Below, one piece after another: positions 18,758-29,374 of a stretch of DNA of 64,000 bases; position 1 is the stretch's first letter, and every line of letters begins with the position of its first letter. Both the position numbers and the translations under genes were made by a program. Source of the stretch: Metabacillus bambusae (GTDB taxonomy: Bacteria; Bacillota; Bacilli; Bacillales; Bacillaceae); NCBI RefSeq assembly GCF_017497975.1, contig NZ_JAGDEL010000026.1:43099-107098 (forward strand), read 5' to 3'. The notes below the pieces were generated by a model, which was given only the letters and a program-made list of their open reading frames with translations, was not told where the DNA came from and searched no databases.

Positions 18758-20053
18758 ATGATGCTAACAATATTGACTGTCATCATTTTTTTATTAACCT
18801 ATATCGTAATTATGACAGAAAAAATTGATCGTGCGTTAGCTGCTGGGATCGGTGGTGTCGCAATGCTTATCGTTGGAATCTATGATGTGAACAAAGCCTT
18901 TGTCACTTATATTGATTGGAATACGATTGCATTGTTATTTGCTATGATGATCATTGTCATCATAACTAGTCAAACAGGTGTGTTTGAATATGTTGCGATT
19001 ATAATGGCGAAGGCTGTTGGCGGTAGACCAATTCCCTTGTTGATTGTTATTTCAACCTTAACAGCTATTGGTTCAGCTTTTTTGGCTAATGTGACAATGG
19101 TTTTGTTACTCGTACCAATTATATTAACAATTGTTAGAATGCTCGATATTCCTGCAATACCCTATTTGATTTCGATTATTATTGCATCAAACATTGGTGG
19201 AACTGCAACATTGATTGGAGATCCACCCAATATTATGATTGGTCAAGCAGTTGAGCACTTATCGTTTAATGCATTTCTTATCCATCTTAGTCCAATTGTT
19301 CTGATTATTTTTGCTGTTGTTTTGCTTTATTTAATCATCATTTATTGGCCTAAGCTACAAGTAGATCACATTGATCGAAAAAAGCTTGCTTCTGTAAAAG
19401 CAAGCAATTACTTAAAGCTGACCGCTGCATTGCCAAAGTCAATTATCGTCTTAGCTTTAACAATAGCGGGATTTATTTTAAACCCGATACTTCATATCGA
19501 TTTAACAAGTATTTCACTAGCAGGTGCACTGCTTCTCCTTTTGCTTACCCATGATGAAAATAATCCTGAAGGTATTCTTAAACAGGTAGAGTGGGGAACA
19601 TTGTTTTTCTTTATTGGTTTATTCATGTTAATCGGTGGGTTAGAAGAGGTTGGGATTATTGATGAATTAGCTAGAGGAGTTGTTCTTTATACAGAGGGAG
19701 ATTTACCTAAAACGTCTATGTTAATCCTTTGGATGACAGGGATTTTATCTGGATTTGTTGATAACATTCCATTCGTTGCAGCAATGATTCCGGTCATTTT
19801 AGAATTTAAAGATTATGGAATGACGAATCTTGATCCATTGTGGTGGTCATTAGCACTGGGTGCATGCCTAGGAGGTAATGGTACATTATTAGGAGCAAGC
19901 TCTAATTTAGTAGTAGCAGGGTTAGCAGCAAAGGAAAAGGAACATATCAGATTTAGTGAATTTTTAAAGGTCGGCTTTCCGATTGTTATTATCTCATTAA
20001 TCATATCGTCGATTTATGTTTATCTTCGTTATTTACTAAACTTTACAGGCTAA
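18758..20053 (+). CDS. ArsB/NhaD-family ion transporter
   Basis: 431 residues, about 11-12 transmembrane helices. Signature segments of the ion transporter superfamily: SAFLANVTMVLLLVP, ASNIGGTATLIGDPPNIMIG (about residues 145-164) and, in the second half, SGFVDNIPFVAAMIPV and LGGNGTLLGASSNLV, which mirror the first half. This suggests a Na+/H+ antiporter (NhaD-like) or anion exporter; the substrate cannot be told. It stands alone without arsenic genes, so arsenite is less likely. Preceded by a repeat; not part of the B. subtilis order that I recall here. Confidence 0.82.
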   Translation: MMLTILTVIIFLLTYIVIMTEKIDRALAAGIGGVAMLIVGIYDVNKAFVTYIDWNTIALLFAMMIIVIITSQTGVFEYVAIIMAKAVGGRPIPLLIVISTLTAIGSAFLANVTMVLLLVPIILTIVRMLDIPAIPYLISIIIASNIGGTATLIGDPPNIMIGQAVEHLSFNAFLIHLSPIVLIIFAVVLLYLIIIYWPKLQVDHIDRKKLASVKASNYLKLTAALPKSIIVLALTIAGFILNPILHIDLTSISLAGALLLLLLTHDENNPEGILKQVEWGTLFFFIGLFMLIGGLEEVGIIDELARGVVLYTEGDLPKTSMLILWMTGILSGFVDNIPFVAAMIPVILEFKDYGMTNLDPLWWSLALGACLGGNGTLLGASSNLVVAGLAAKEKEHIRFSEFLKVGFPIVIISLIISSIYVYLRYLLNFTG

Positions 20054-20128
20054 CTGTTTTTTCTTACATAAAACAATGGTTAACGTCCAAACTAATTGTA
20101 AGTAACTGCGGTAAAAGGAGGCCATTAA

Positions 20129-20785
20129 ATGGAAGTATATATCACCATTGTGGCTCGAACGATTTTTCTTTACTTCTTAATCGTTTTGATTTTTCGATTA
20201 ATGGGGAAAAGAGAAATAGGAGAATTGAGCATTTTTGATTTAGTTGTCTTTTTAATGATTGCTGAAATGGCTGTAACAGCAATAGAGGATCATAAAGACT
20301 CATTAATACATACAATAATCCCAATGTTACTTCTAATGATAATTCAAATTTCATTAGCATTTTTGTCGCTGAAAAGTCAAAAAATCCGGTACTTGCTTGA
20401 TGGGAAACCGACCATTATTATTAATCGTGGAAAGGTAGATGAGCACGCAATGAGATCACAACGTTACAATTTTGACGATTTAATGACTCATTTACGTGAA
20501 AAAGACATTAAGAGTATTGCTGATGTTGAATTTGCCTTATTGGAGTCTTCCGGAAAACTGTCAGTGATCGAGAAACAAAAGGACGAAAGAAATCAACCCG
20601 AACTACCAATTCCAGTTATTATTGATGGACGTATCCAAGAGGAGAACCTAGAATCCATTAACAAAAATAATTTATGGCTAAGGCAACAGCTTCGAAAATT
20701 AGGATATGATAACATCAAACACATCTCCTTTTGCTCATTTGGAAAAGGGATCTTTTTTATTGATTTGAAGGATGAAAAAAAATAA
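20129..20785 (+). CDS. yrbG: DUF421 membrane protein YrbG
   Basis: 218 residues: three N-terminal transmembrane helices (about 5-25, 32-52, 58-80) containing [12 protein letters not shown] and [13 protein letters not shown], then a cytosolic region with the repeated YetF-type fold ([17 protein letters not shown] and [16 protein letters not shown]). This is the YetF/YrbG family of unconfirmed function; members occur in spore membranes. AAGGAGG lies eight bases from the ATG. Followed by convergent spoVB. Confidence 0.85.
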   Translation: MEVYITIVARTIFLYFLIVLIFRLMGKREIGELSIFDLVVFLMIAEMAVTAIEDHKDSLIHTIIPMLLLMIIQISLAFLSLKSQKIRYLLDGKPTIIINRGKVDEHAMRSQRYNFDDLMTHLREKDIKSIADVEFALLESSGKLSVIEKQKDERNQPELPIPVIIDGRIQEENLESINKNNLWLRQQLRKLGYDNIKHISFCSFGKGIFFIDLKDEKK

Positions 20786-20854
20786 ATACAAACATACAAA
20801 GTTGAGGATCTTTAGGTCTTCATCTTTTTTGTTCTAGATAATAGGACATAACAA

Positions 20855-20881
20855 AAACAGACAGTAAATACCGTCTGTTTC
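20855..20881. terminator. Bidirectional terminator between yrbG and spoVB
   Basis: AAACAGAC and GTCTGTTT are complementary, with A- and T-rich flanks. A second weaker hairpin is at about 20803-20830. Confidence 0.65.
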
Positions 20882-20920
20882 ATCTTTAGATATAGAGGTT
20901 TATCACATACTAGTTTGGCT

Positions 20921-22495
20921 TTATTTTTTTACAGGAATTAACCTTGATAATTGTCCGCCAATATAAGGTATCCGATTAATCTCATCCTTTTCAACCAAAT
21001 TTAACAATAAGAGCAGGATACAGTAAAAGATCGAGGTTACACTTATCGCAGCAATTAGTCGAAAAGCAATGGCTCCATTAACTAATACATTCTCATAAAA
21101 AAGATACCCTACAAAACCTGATGCAACCATGGTTAAGCCGCTTTTTAAATAGTCTTTTATATATATAGTGAATGGTAAAACTTTCATGACTGTAGCAAAA
21201 TGTAATAAGGTGACTAACATAATCCCAATTACAATAGCCAAAGCAGCACCCATAATTCCAAGTGATGGTCTAGTAGCTAAAACAAAAATTAATGCCGTTT
21301 TAACAGCAGCTCCTATTAAACTATTAACCATAGCAGCTTTTGCTAAATCAAGTGCTTGTAAAACTGCTTGTAGTGGTCCTTGAAAATATTGAAAAATAAA
21401 GAATGGAGCCATTACTTTAACAAAAATGGCGGATTGACTACTACCATACATGACAAGCATTAACGGCTCTGCAAAGATATATAGAACAACACATGCTAAG
21501 CCACCACTCACTATTGATAAACGAATTGACTGCTGAAGGCGATGCTCAACAAGTTTTAAATTGTTTTGTGCCATTGCTTCACTTATAGCAGGAACTAATG
21601 ATGTAGATAGGGAAAATGTGATGAAAGAAGGTAGCATTAATAATGGAAGGGCATATCCTGTTAGTCCACCATATTGTTTTGTAGCAACAGTGGTTAATAC
21701 GCCTGCAATAGCTAGACTATTAGCAACAACAATTGGCTCAAAAAACCATGAAATTGATCCTATTAGCCGACTTCCTGTAGTTGGAAGAGCAATGCTCATT
21801 AATTGATTAAACGTCTCTTTACCGTTTTTGACAGATTTGAAAAATTTTCTACGTATCTTTATTTTCTTTTTTACCTTGAACATCGCGGCGAGATAAATGA
21901 GGGAGACAAGTTCACCGATAACTGCTGAAATCATTGCACCTGCTGCTGCATACTCAATCCCATAGGGTAAAAAAGCACTTGTAAAAAGAGCAACTAAAGA
22001 AATTCGAACAACTTGCTCTAATACTTGAGAAGCTGCAGCGGGACGCATGTTTTGCTTCCCTTGAAAATAACCACGAATAACAGATGAGATCGCAACAATT
22101 GGAACGACAGGTGCAATTGCAAGTAGTGGCCATTTAATACGATCATCTGTAAACACTTCTTCAGCTAAAATAGGTGCTAAGAAACCCATTGCCGGAGTGA
22201 AAAGAATACTTAAAGTTCCAGTGACAGTTAAAGAAACAACAAGAATTTTTTTGATTTTCCGGTGGTCTCCTTGTGCCTCTGCTTCAGCAACAAGCTTTGA
22301 AATGGCAACAGGTAAACCAAGCTGTGTAATCGTAATAACCAATACGAGAGTAGGTACAGCCATCATATATAAGCCTACACCTTCTTCTCCAATAAAGCGT
22401 GCTACGACGATCCGATTAATAAAACCTAATACTCGCGTAATAAATCCTGCTAAAATTAAAATAAGCGTTCCTTTTAGAAACGTTTGTTTTGACAT
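20921..22495 (-). CDS. spoVB: Stage V sporulation protein B (MOP-family flippase)
   Basis: SpoVB is a polysaccharide/lipid flippase of the MVF/MATE superfamily needed for spore cortex synthesis. 524 residues with about 14 transmembrane helices; N-terminal family signature ILAGFITRVLGFINRIVVAR and GEEGVGLYMMA, then GLPVAISKLVAEAEAQG. ATG start with AGGGAGA upstream. Transcribed opposite to comN and secDF. Family identity is clear; SpoVB rather than a paralogue is supported by position between yrbG and comN. Confidence 0.9.
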   Translation of the reverse strand: MSKQTFLKGTLILILAGFITRVLGFINRIVVARFIGEEGVGLYMMAVPTLVLVITITQLGLPVAISKLVAEAEAQGDHRKIKKILVVSLTVTGTLSILFTPAMGFLAPILAEEVFTDDRIKWPLLAIAPVVPIVAISSVIRGYFQGKQNMRPAAASQVLEQVVRISLVALFTSAFLPYGIEYAAAGAMISAVIGELVSLIYLAAMFKVKKKIKIRRKFFKSVKNGKETFNQLMSIALPTTGSRLIGSISWFFEPIVVANSLAIAGVLTTVATKQYGGLTGYALPLLMLPSFITFSLSTSLVPAISEAMAQNNLKLVEHRLQQSIRLSIVSGGLACVVLYIFAEPLMLVMYGSSQSAIFVKVMAPFFIFQYFQGPLQAVLQALDLAKAAMVNSLIGAAVKTALIFVLATRPSLGIMGAALAIVIGIMLVTLLHFATVMKVLPFTIYIKDYLKSGLTMVASGFVGYLFYENVLVNGAIAFRLIAAISVTSIFYCILLLLLNLVEKDEINRIPYIGGQLSRLIPVKK

Positions 22496-22664
22496 TTCTC
22501 TCCCTGCCTTCTCAAATAACGTGGAATCATATACAATTACTATATGCGGACTTGTGGGCCAAGCATGACAAGTTCTAACATGAAAGAATGAGAATGCATT
22601 CTAGTTACATAAATGAAAAGATAATCAAAGAAGATCTATTTAGTTTAATTAAGGAGTGGAGTTA

Positions 22665-22958
22665 ATGGATAGGCAGCCTTTGGATGAATTCAAAGATCAT
22701 GTAAAACCTGCAATTGTAAGCAAGCTTGAAGAGTTTGTATTATTAGGCTATACGGATGTATCTGAAGAAAAACTGTGGGGATTTTTAAAAAACAAAAAGT
22801 GGAAAAAAACAACAGAACTTTCTGTACATGAAGTTGTCCGTGATGTATTAGCATTAAAAATAGGTGATTTTATGAATTATGCAACAGTGGAATCTTATAA
22901 AACAGCAAATTGGTTTGAAAGTGATGAAGGAAAAGACATCTTGAAAGACCTTATATAG
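22665..22958 (+). CDS. comN: Post-transcriptional regulator ComN (YrzD)
   Basis: 97 residues, all helical in appearance, with LWGFLKNKKWKK and the C-terminal GDFMNYATVESYKT typical of the family. In B. subtilis ComN controls comER/comE mRNA and so competence. The ATG at 22665 has AAGGAG at a normal distance; the GTG at 22656 is too close to it. It lies between spoVB and secDF, as in B. subtilis. Confidence 0.85.
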   Translation: MDRQPLDEFKDHVKPAIVSKLEEFVLLGYTDVSEEKLWGFLKNKKWKKTTELSVHEVVRDVLALKIGDFMNYATVESYKTANWFESDEGKDILKDLI

Positions 22959-22960
22959 AG

Positions 22961-22989
22961 TTAATTAAATTTCATAAAAAGCGTATAAT
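22961..22989 (+). promoter_or_regulatory. Possible sigma-A promoter for secDF
   Basis: TTAATT, a 17-nt spacer, then a perfect TATAAT. The -35 element is weak. It lies 105 nt before the secDF start. Confidence 0.45.
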
Positions 22990-23094
22990 TTTGATGAAGA
23001 ATCTTACTTGTTAAGTATATTAAAAGAGATCGTTTACCATCTTATATTTGCAGTCATACATAAATTGTTTTCTAGATGTTAAGGAGGATACATA

Positions 23095-25338
23095 ATGGTC
23101 AAGCGTGGACGCATTATTGCGTTTTTTCTACTTGTCCTATTTGTGGGAAGTTTAATTGGCTTAAACACAAACAGGGTGACGAACAACATTATATTAGGCT
23201 TAGATTTACAAGGCGGCTTTGAAATACTTTATGAAGTAAAGCCAGCAAATGAAGGGGATAAAATAACAAGGGACGTACTAGTAAGCACAGTGAATGCACT
23301 ACAAAAACGTGCCAATGTTCTTGGTGTCAGTGAACCTAATATACAAATTGAAGGTGATGATCGGATACGCGTTCAGCTTGCTGGAGTAGATGATCAAACG
23401 AAGGCACGAGAAATCCTTTCCACACAAGCTGAATTAACATTCCGTGATTATCAAGATAAGGAAATGTTAAATGGAGCTGATTTAGTTGAAGGTGGAGCAA
23501 GTCAGTCATTTGATGAACAAGGAAAGCCGAACGTTGCAATCAAGCTAAAGGACGCATCAAAATTTAAAGAAGTAACTCAAGAGATTGTTGGTAATGCTCC
23601 TTATAATCAGTTGGTTATTTGGCTAGATTATGCAGAAGGAGATGCGTATCAGGAGGAGGCTACAAAGGCTGAACCAAAATTTATTTCTGCACCAAATGTA
23701 GACCAAGTGTTTAATCAAACAGATGTAACGATTACTGGAGATTTTACGGTACAGGAAGCAAAGGATTTAGCTAATTTATTAAATGCTGGTTCCCTTCCAG
23801 TTAAGTTAGATGAGATGTATTCAACCTCGGTTGGTGCACAGTTTGGTGAACAGGCTTTAGATCAAACAGTTCTTGCGGGTATTATTGGGATTGCGATTAT
23901 CTTCTTATTTATGCTTGCTTTTTATCGCTTGCCTGGGTTAATCGCAGTTATTACGTTATCTACGTATATTTACGTGATCCTCCAAGTGTTCGACTGGATG
24001 AATGGCGTATTAACATTACCTGGAATTGCTGCTCTTATTCTTGGGGTAGGGATGGCTGTTGATGCCAACATTATTACATATGAACGAATTAAAGAGGAAC
24101 TAAAGCTAGGTCGTACTGTTCGCTCAGCCTTTAAAGCAGGGTCGAGACGCTCCTTTGCTACAATTTTTGATGCAAACATTACGACGATACTCGCTGGTGG
24201 AGTCCTATTTTTCTTTGGGACTAGCTCTGTAAAAGGTTTTGCCACAATGTTAATTCTAAGTATAGTTGTTAGTTTTATAACTGCTGTTTTCTTATCGAGA
24301 ATCTTACTTGCTCTTTTAGTTGAAAGTCGTTGGCTTGATAAGAAAAAAGGATATTTTGGTGTGAAGAAAAAGGATATCTTAAGTATTGAAGAAACTGATG
24401 ATGATACAACTGCTCCAACTAAGTTTGATCAAGTAGATTTCTTAAAGTATCGTAAGTTATTCTTTATGCTTTCAACAGTTGCTGTTATTGCAGGGATTAT
24501 CATCTTATTGGTATTCAAACTAAACTTAGGGATTGATTTTGCAAGTGGTACACGAGTTGAAGTTCTTGCCGGTAAGACGATGACAACAGAAGAAATAACT
24601 GAAGAAATGAGCAAGCTTGATCTTGAAGTAGATGATGTTGTGTTATCAGGTGATGAAAATGAGATTGGAGTTGCCCGTTTTACAGGTACTTTAGATCAAC
24701 AGAAGATTGCAGATTTAAAAAATCATTTCAAAGAGAAGTATGGTACTGAACCGAATGTTAGTACTGTTTCACCTACAGTAGGTAAAGAACTTGCTCAAAA
24801 TGCGATGTATGGTGTTCTAATCGCAGCTATTGGTATCATTATATATGTCGCGATTCGTTTTGAATTTTATATGGGACTTGCCTCAGTAGTCGCGTTATTA
24901 CACGATGCGTTTTTCATTATCGCTTTCTTTAGCATTACGCGTTTAGAGGTTGATATAACGTTTATCGCAGCTGTCTTAACAATAGTCGGATATTCGATAA
25001 ATGATACGATTGTAACATTTGATCGTATACGTGAATTACAAAAAAAGAGAAAGGTTAAAACAGTGGAGGATTTACAGTTCATAGTAAATCGAAGCCTTCA
25101 ACAAACCTTTACTCGTTCAATTAATACGGTGTTAACCGTTGTTATTGCAGTTGTTGCATTGCTTATATTCGGTAGTTCATCGATTACAAACTTCTCAATC
25201 GCACTATTAGTTGGATTAGTTTGTGGAACGTATTCATCGCTGTTCATTGCAGCACAGCTTTGGTTAATTTGGAAAGGGAAGCAGCTTAGTAAAAAGAAGG
25301 AAATGCCTTCTAATGTAAGTGATGAACCACAAGTTTAA
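23095..25338 (+). CDS. secDF: Protein translocase subunit SecDF (fused)
   Basis: A proton-driven RND-type accessory of SecYEG that helps late stages of protein export. 747 residues, SecD and SecF fused as in Bacillus. SecD half: N-terminal helix, LGLDLQGGFE, periplasmic region, then a transmembrane block with VGMAVDANIITYERIKEEL (about 322). SecF half from about 450: LGIDFASGTRVEV and GYSINDTIVTFDRIRE. About 12 transmembrane helices. AAGGAGGA lies seven bases from the ATG. Confidence 0.96.
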   Translation: MVKRGRIIAFFLLVLFVGSLIGLNTNRVTNNIILGLDLQGGFEILYEVKPANEGDKITRDVLVSTVNALQKRANVLGVSEPNIQIEGDDRIRVQLAGVDDQTKAREILSTQAELTFRDYQDKEMLNGADLVEGGASQSFDEQGKPNVAIKLKDASKFKEVTQEIVGNAPYNQLVIWLDYAEGDAYQEEATKAEPKFISAPNVDQVFNQTDVTITGDFTVQEAKDLANLLNAGSLPVKLDEMYSTSVGAQFGEQALDQTVLAGIIGIAIIFLFMLAFYRLPGLIAVITLSTYIYVILQVFDWMNGVLTLPGIAALILGVGMAVDANIITYERIKEELKLGRTVRSAFKAGSRRSFATIFDANITTILAGGVLFFFGTSSVKGFATMLILSIVVSFITAVFLSRILLALLVESRWLDKKKGYFGVKKKDILSIEETDDDTTAPTKFDQVDFLKYRKLFFMLSTVAVIAGIIILLVFKLNLGIDFASGTRVEVLAGKTMTTEEITEEMSKLDLEVDDVVLSGDENEIGVARFTGTLDQQKIADLKNHFKEKYGTEPNVSTVSPTVGKELAQNAMYGVLIAAIGIIIYVAIRFEFYMGLASVVALLHDAFFIIAFFSITRLEVDITFIAAVLTIVGYSINDTIVTFDRIRELQKKRKVKTVEDLQFIVNRSLQQTFTRSINTVLTVVIAVVALLIFGSSSITNFSIALLVGLVCGTYSSLFIAAQLWLIWKGKQLSKKKEMPSNVSDEPQV

Positions 25339-25350
25339 ATAATTGTTAAT

Positions 25351-25432
25351 AGGGTCAGCTCTCTCAAGGAGTATGATATTATGAACGTGATGAAATAGGT
25401 CACGTAATAATACATTGAGGTGAGCTGACCCT
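25351..25432. terminator. Long hairpin / terminator after secDF (hairpin family 3)
   Basis: The 11-bp perfect outer arms AGGGTCAGCTC and GAGCTGACCCT enclose further imperfect pairing (CTCAA/TTGAG, ACGTGA/TCACGT). Over 80 nt long in all. Its outline matches the hairpin at 38677. Confidence 0.65.
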
Positions 25433-25446
25433 TATTTACTAACAAC

Positions 25447-25531
25447 AAGGCTCTGTTAACTTGGTTGTTGATTTCCGCTGCATGCGTTCGCTACAATCAA
25501 CAAAGTGCCAAAATACAACAGTGTGCTTTAA
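25447..25531 (-). repeat. Dispersed repeat family 1, internally deleted (copy 3, inverted)
   Basis: On the minus strand it reads GTGCCA-like TTTTGGCACTTTGTTGATTG, then GCAGCGGAAATCAACAACC, and ends GTTAACAGAGCCTT, matching the ends of the 50.5-kb copy but lacking its GC-rich core. Confidence 0.7.
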
Positions 25532-25563
25532 TAGAGCTAATAACAAGAGAAAGGAGAGTTCAA

Positions 25564-25881
25564 ATGAAACGTCAATGGAGCATTATTTTAGCCATTATTT
25601 TTACAATTATTATTGCTGTTTTTGCGGTAATAAACGTTGAGTCTGTCGAGGTGGACTATTTGTTTGGAACCGCTGAATGGCCACTCGTTCTTATCATCCT
25701 TGGTTCTGTTCTAATGGGTGGGTTTATGATCGCGACAACAGGGGTTGTACGTATTTTATCACTTCAACGGAGACTTAAACTAGCTGAAAAAGAAAATGCA
25801 AAATTAAAAAATGAACTCGATGCTAGCAAGCAACAACAAGAGCAATTACCTGAAACTCACGTAGAGGAAATCGATCAATAA
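25564..25881 (+). CDS. yrvD: LapA-domain membrane protein YrvD
   Basis: 105 residues: two transmembrane helices (about 5-22 and 38-62) and a C-terminal coiled coil (LQRRLKLAEKENAKLKNEL). This is the DUF1049/LapA family; in proteobacteria relatives act in lipopolysaccharide assembly, in Bacillus the role is unknown. ATG at 25564 has AAGGAGAG upstream; the longer frame begins inside the repeat and is rejected. Same place, between secDF and recJ, as in B. subtilis. Confidence 0.85.
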   Translation: MKRQWSIILAIIFTIIIAVFAVINVESVEVDYLFGTAEWPLVLIILGSVLMGGFMIATTGVVRILSLQRRLKLAEKENAKLKNELDASKQQQEQLPETHVEEIDQ

Positions 25882-25924
25882 GTCGAATCTACTTAGAAGA
25901 GATGTTATATCCATAATCCTCAAA

Positions 25925-25953
25925 TTGAAACCCCTTGATCTCTCTAGTATAAT
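25925..25953 (+). promoter_or_regulatory. Sigma-A promoter for recJ
   Basis: TTGAAA, a 17-nt spacer, then TATAAT, 23 nt before the recJ start. A near-consensus arrangement. Confidence 0.7.
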
Positions 25954-25975
25954 GGGAGGGTTGAGGGGTGAATTT

Positions 25976-28336
25976 ATGTTAAAGGCAAAAACTAGATGGA
26001 TGGTTCAACCATCTGATGATACATTAATGAAAACATATATAGATAACTTATCGATTACGCCACTTGTTGCGTCATTACTTGTTAATCGTGGGATAAATAC
26101 AATTGAAAAAGCTCGTGAATTTTTACAAACGGAGCAACAGACTTTTCACGATCCTTACCTTTTAAAAGATATGGACAAGGCTGTCCACCGAATTAAAACA
26201 GCAATCGAAAAAAGAGAACATATATTAGTATACGGTGATTATGATGCGGATGGCGTAAGTAGTACAACTGTTTTGTTAACTACTTTACGTAAGATGGGAG
26301 CACAAGCAGACTTTTATATACCGAATCGTTTTACAGAAGGCTATGGCCCTAATGAAACAGCTTTTAGACAGGCACATGAGAAGGGCTTTTCACTGATTAT
26401 TACTGTTGATACAGGAATTGCAGCTGTTCATGAGGCTGATGTTGCTAAAGAGCTTGGTATTGACCTTATCATCACTGACCATCATGAACCAGGGCCGATT
26501 TTGCCTGCTGCTTTAGCCATTATCCATCCCAAACAACCTGAATGTCCTTATCCATTTAAGGAATTGGCTGGTGTTGGAGTTGCATTTAAATTAAGCCACG
26601 CACTTTTGGGTGAACTCCCAGCGGATTTATTAGAGGTCGCAGCAATTGGAACAATCGCCGATCTTGTGACTCTACATGGGGAAAATAGATTAATTGCAAA
26701 AATCGGAATTAATCAGTTGAAATCGACAAGCCGTACTGGGATAAAAGCATTGTTAAAGGTAGCGAAAGTTACTAACTCAGACATTAACGAAGATACCATT
26801 GGTTTTGCATTAGCACCAAGAATTAATGCAGTTGGCCGGTTGCAGTCTGCTGATCCTGCTGTAGACTTATTATTAACAGAAGATGCAGAAGAAGCATTTG
26901 AAATTGCGCAGGAAATAGATTTATTAAATAAAGAGAGACAAAAGCTAGTAAGTACAATGACAGAGGAAGCGATAGAGCAGGTGGAATCAAGTTATCCGGT
27001 CACTGATAATCCTGTGCTTGTCATAGCAAAGGAAGGCTGGAATCCAGGGGTTGTCGGAATTGTTGCATCACGGCTTGTTGAACGCTATTATCGACCAACA
27101 ATTGTTCTAAGCATTGATAAAGAAAAAGGTATTGCGAAAGGTTCTGCAAGAAGTATTGTTGGGTTTGATTTATTTGAAAATCTTTCAACCTGTCGAGATA
27201 TTTTGCCACATTTTGGTGGTCATCCAATGGCTGCAGGTATGACACTAGAACTTGAAAATGTAGATTTATTAAGAAAACGATTAGTTGAAAAAGCAAACAC
27301 TATTTTAACAGATGAAGATTTTACACCAATTACAAAGGTTGATGTCTCCTGTAAATTAGAGGATATCTCAGTAAAATCAATAGAAGAGATGCAGCTTCTT
27401 GCACCGTTTGGTATGCACAATCCAAAGCCGATTATTCAGGTTGAGGATGTCACGTTAGCAAACATACGAAAAATCGGTGCAGAACAAAATCATCTAAAGC
27501 TTGTATTTGAACAAGAAGAACATCAACTCGATAGTGTTGGATTTGGATTTGGTTATATTCATGACGATCTTTCACCTACTGTTACATTATCTGCAATTGG
27601 GGAACTATCTATTAATGAATGGAATAATTTTCGAAAACCTCAATTAATGCTACAGGATGTAAAAGTAGATCAATGGCAACTGTTTGACTATCGTGGCACA
27701 CGAAATGTTGACAAGCTTTTAAAAAATGTTAATTTAGTAAAAAATAGTACCATTATTACATTTCAGTCAGCTATTTATGAGGATTTGAAACAAAAAGGCT
27801 TTGATACGAATACAATCTTTGTTAATACTGTATCTGTCGCTCAAGACCTTAATAGAATAAATAAAAACCTTGTATTAATGGATATACCGTCATCACTAGA
27901 CTTGCTGGATTCTCTTTTTGTTCAAGGAAAGCCAGATCGAATCTATACTGTTTTTTTACAAGAGGCCGATCACTTCTTTGCAACAATACCAACTAGAGAT
28001 CACTTTAAATGGTATTATAGCTTTTTATTAAAAAAGGGCTCCTTTAAATTAAAGGAACAAGGTGAACAACTTGCAAAACACAAAGGTTGGTCAAAAGAAA
28101 CAATAGAGTTCATGTCACAGGTGTTTTTTGAGCTAGAATTTGTTACAATAGAAAATGGTGTTATTTCGACAAATTCTACGTCTCGAAAAAGAGATTTAGC
28201 TGAATCGAAAACATATGCACAAAAGCAAATGCAAATTGAATTAGAAAAAACGTTATTATATACATCTTACATGCAGTTAAAACAGTGGTTTGAAGAGAGA
28301 TTTCAATCATCAGCTGATACGTTTGTAAATGTATAA
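25976..28336 (+). CDS. recJ: Single-stranded-DNA-specific 5'-3' exonuclease RecJ
   Basis: RecJ degrades 5' ends in recombination and repair. 786 residues, the B. subtilis length. DHH motifs: [14 protein letters not shown] (about residue 85), the DHH triad in [12 protein letters not shown]1 region with GHPMAAG. The C-terminal 230 residues form the Firmicute-specific extension. ATG with GAGGGGTGA upstream; an upstream in-frame ATG lies in the promoter and is rejected. apt starts 16 nt downstream. Confidence 0.95.
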   Translation: MLKAKTRWMVQPSDDTLMKTYIDNLSITPLVASLLVNRGINTIEKAREFLQTEQQTFHDPYLLKDMDKAVHRIKTAIEKREHILVYGDYDADGVSSTTVLLTTLRKMGAQADFYIPNRFTEGYGPNETAFRQAHEKGFSLIITVDTGIAAVHEADVAKELGIDLIITDHHEPGPILPAALAIIHPKQPECPYPFKELAGVGVAFKLSHALLGELPADLLEVAAIGTIADLVTLHGENRLIAKIGINQLKSTSRTGIKALLKVAKVTNSDINEDTIGFALAPRINAVGRLQSADPAVDLLLTEDAEEAFEIAQEIDLLNKERQKLVSTMTEEAIEQVESSYPVTDNPVLVIAKEGWNPGVVGIVASRLVERYYRPTIVLSIDKEKGIAKGSARSIVGFDLFENLSTCRDILPHFGGHPMAAGMTLELENVDLLRKRLVEKANTILTDEDFTPITKVDVSCKLEDISVKSIEEMQLLAPFGMHNPKPIIQVEDVTLANIRKIGAEQNHLKLVFEQEEHQLDSVGFGFGYIHDDLSPTVTLSAIGELSINEWNNFRKPQLMLQDVKVDQWQLFDYRGTRNVDKLLKNVNLVKNSTIITFQSAIYEDLKQKGFDTNTIFVNTVSVAQDLNRINKNLVLMDIPSSLDLLDSLFVQGKPDRIYTVFLQEADHFFATIPTRDHFKWYYSFLLKKGSFKLKEQGEQLAKHKGWSKETIEFMSQVFFELEFVTIENGVISTNSTSRKRDLAESKTYAQKQMQIELEKTLLYTSYMQLKQWFEERFQSSADTFVNV

Positions 28337-28352
28337 GGAGGACAAAGGAAAA

Positions 28353-28865
28353 ATGGATTTAAAGCAATTCGTAACAGTCGTACCTGATTATCCAAAACCA
28401 GGTATCCAATTTAAGGATATTACAACATTGATGGATAACGGTGATGCGTATAGATATGCGACAGATCAAATCGTTGAATATGCTCGTGAAAGACAAATCG
28501 AGCTTATCGTTGGACCTGAAGCTCGCGGCTTTATCATAGGTTGCCCAGTTGCATACTCTCTTGGTGTAGGTTTTGCTCCTGTTCGTAAGGAAGGGAAATT
28601 ACCTCGTGAAGTTGTACGTGTAGAATATGGGCTTGAATATGGTAAAGATGTATTAACTATTCACAAAGATGCTATTAAACCTGGTCAACGTGTTTTAATT
28701 ACTGATGACTTACTTGCTACAGGAGGAACAATTGAAGCAACGATCAAGCTGGTTGAAGAGCTAGGTGGAGTTGTTGCAGGAATTGCTTTCCTAATTGAGT
28801 TATCATATTTAGATGGACGTAAATTACTTGATGGATACGATGTATTAACATTAATGCAGTTCTAA
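28353..28865 (+). CDS. apt: Adenine phosphoribosyltransferase
   Basis: Purine salvage: adenine plus PRPP gives AMP. 170 residues. The PRPP-binding motif [13 protein letters not shown] (about 120-132), flexible-loop region and the adenine-binding [11 protein letters not shown] are intact. ATG at 28353 with AAGGAGGA upstream. Probably co-transcribed with recJ and followed by a terminator, which separates it from relA. Confidence 0.97.
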   Translation: MDLKQFVTVVPDYPKPGIQFKDITTLMDNGDAYRYATDQIVEYARERQIELIVGPEARGFIIGCPVAYSLGVGFAPVRKEGKLPREVVRVEYGLEYGKDVLTIHKDAIKPGQRVLITDDLLATGGTIEATIKLVEELGGVVAGIAFLIELSYLDGRKLLDGYDVLTLMQF

Positions 28866-28924
28866 AAGAAGAGTAGCGACATTCTGTCATACAGACAAAT
28901 GTTATACTTTCTTAGTATTAAAAA

Positions 28925-28950
28925 GAAGCACTCAAATGGGTGCTTTTTTT
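28925..28950 (+). terminator. Terminator after apt
   Basis: AAGCAC-type stem with GGTGCTT, then seven T. It lies about 60 nt after the stop. Confidence 0.75.
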
Positions 28951-29176
28951 ACAAGATTTTTTAATGAGATTAAAGAATTTGTTAGTCCTCAAGCTTTACA
29001 TCTAATTGATTGAATATTTATTAAATACTTTATTCACTTTTGTACTATACCCAACATGATTCTTTCGCTTCAATTATTCCAGTGCGTATAACATGAATTT
29101 ATATTTTATTTAGAAATATTAATTACTAGGTTGAAAAGAAACCAGTAATTGGACGGCATAAAAAATGTGAATCTTC
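28951..29176. other. Non-coding gap between apt and the relA promoter
   Basis: AT-rich with no supported gene, RNA or copy of the dispersed repeats. Confidence 0.5.
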
Positions 29177-29205
29177 TTTACATCTCTACTTTTTTTATTG
29201 ATAAT
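29177..29205 (+). promoter_or_regulatory. Likely sigma-A promoter for relA
   Basis: TTTACA, a 17-nt spacer, then GATAAT; five of six matches to consensus in each hexamer. It would give a leader of about 160 nt. Confidence 0.5.
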
Positions 29206-29374
29206 AGTTACAATATAGAAAAACTTCCAAATTCGAGAAGAACATATTTATTTAGTTGTTTTTTACTAGCACTTATAACTAGAATTTTATTATAAAATAT
29301 CTGCCCACTGTAAACATATAGAAATGATTTTATCAGAGGGCTTATCAAAGTTTTCATTATAAAAAGGTGATTCC

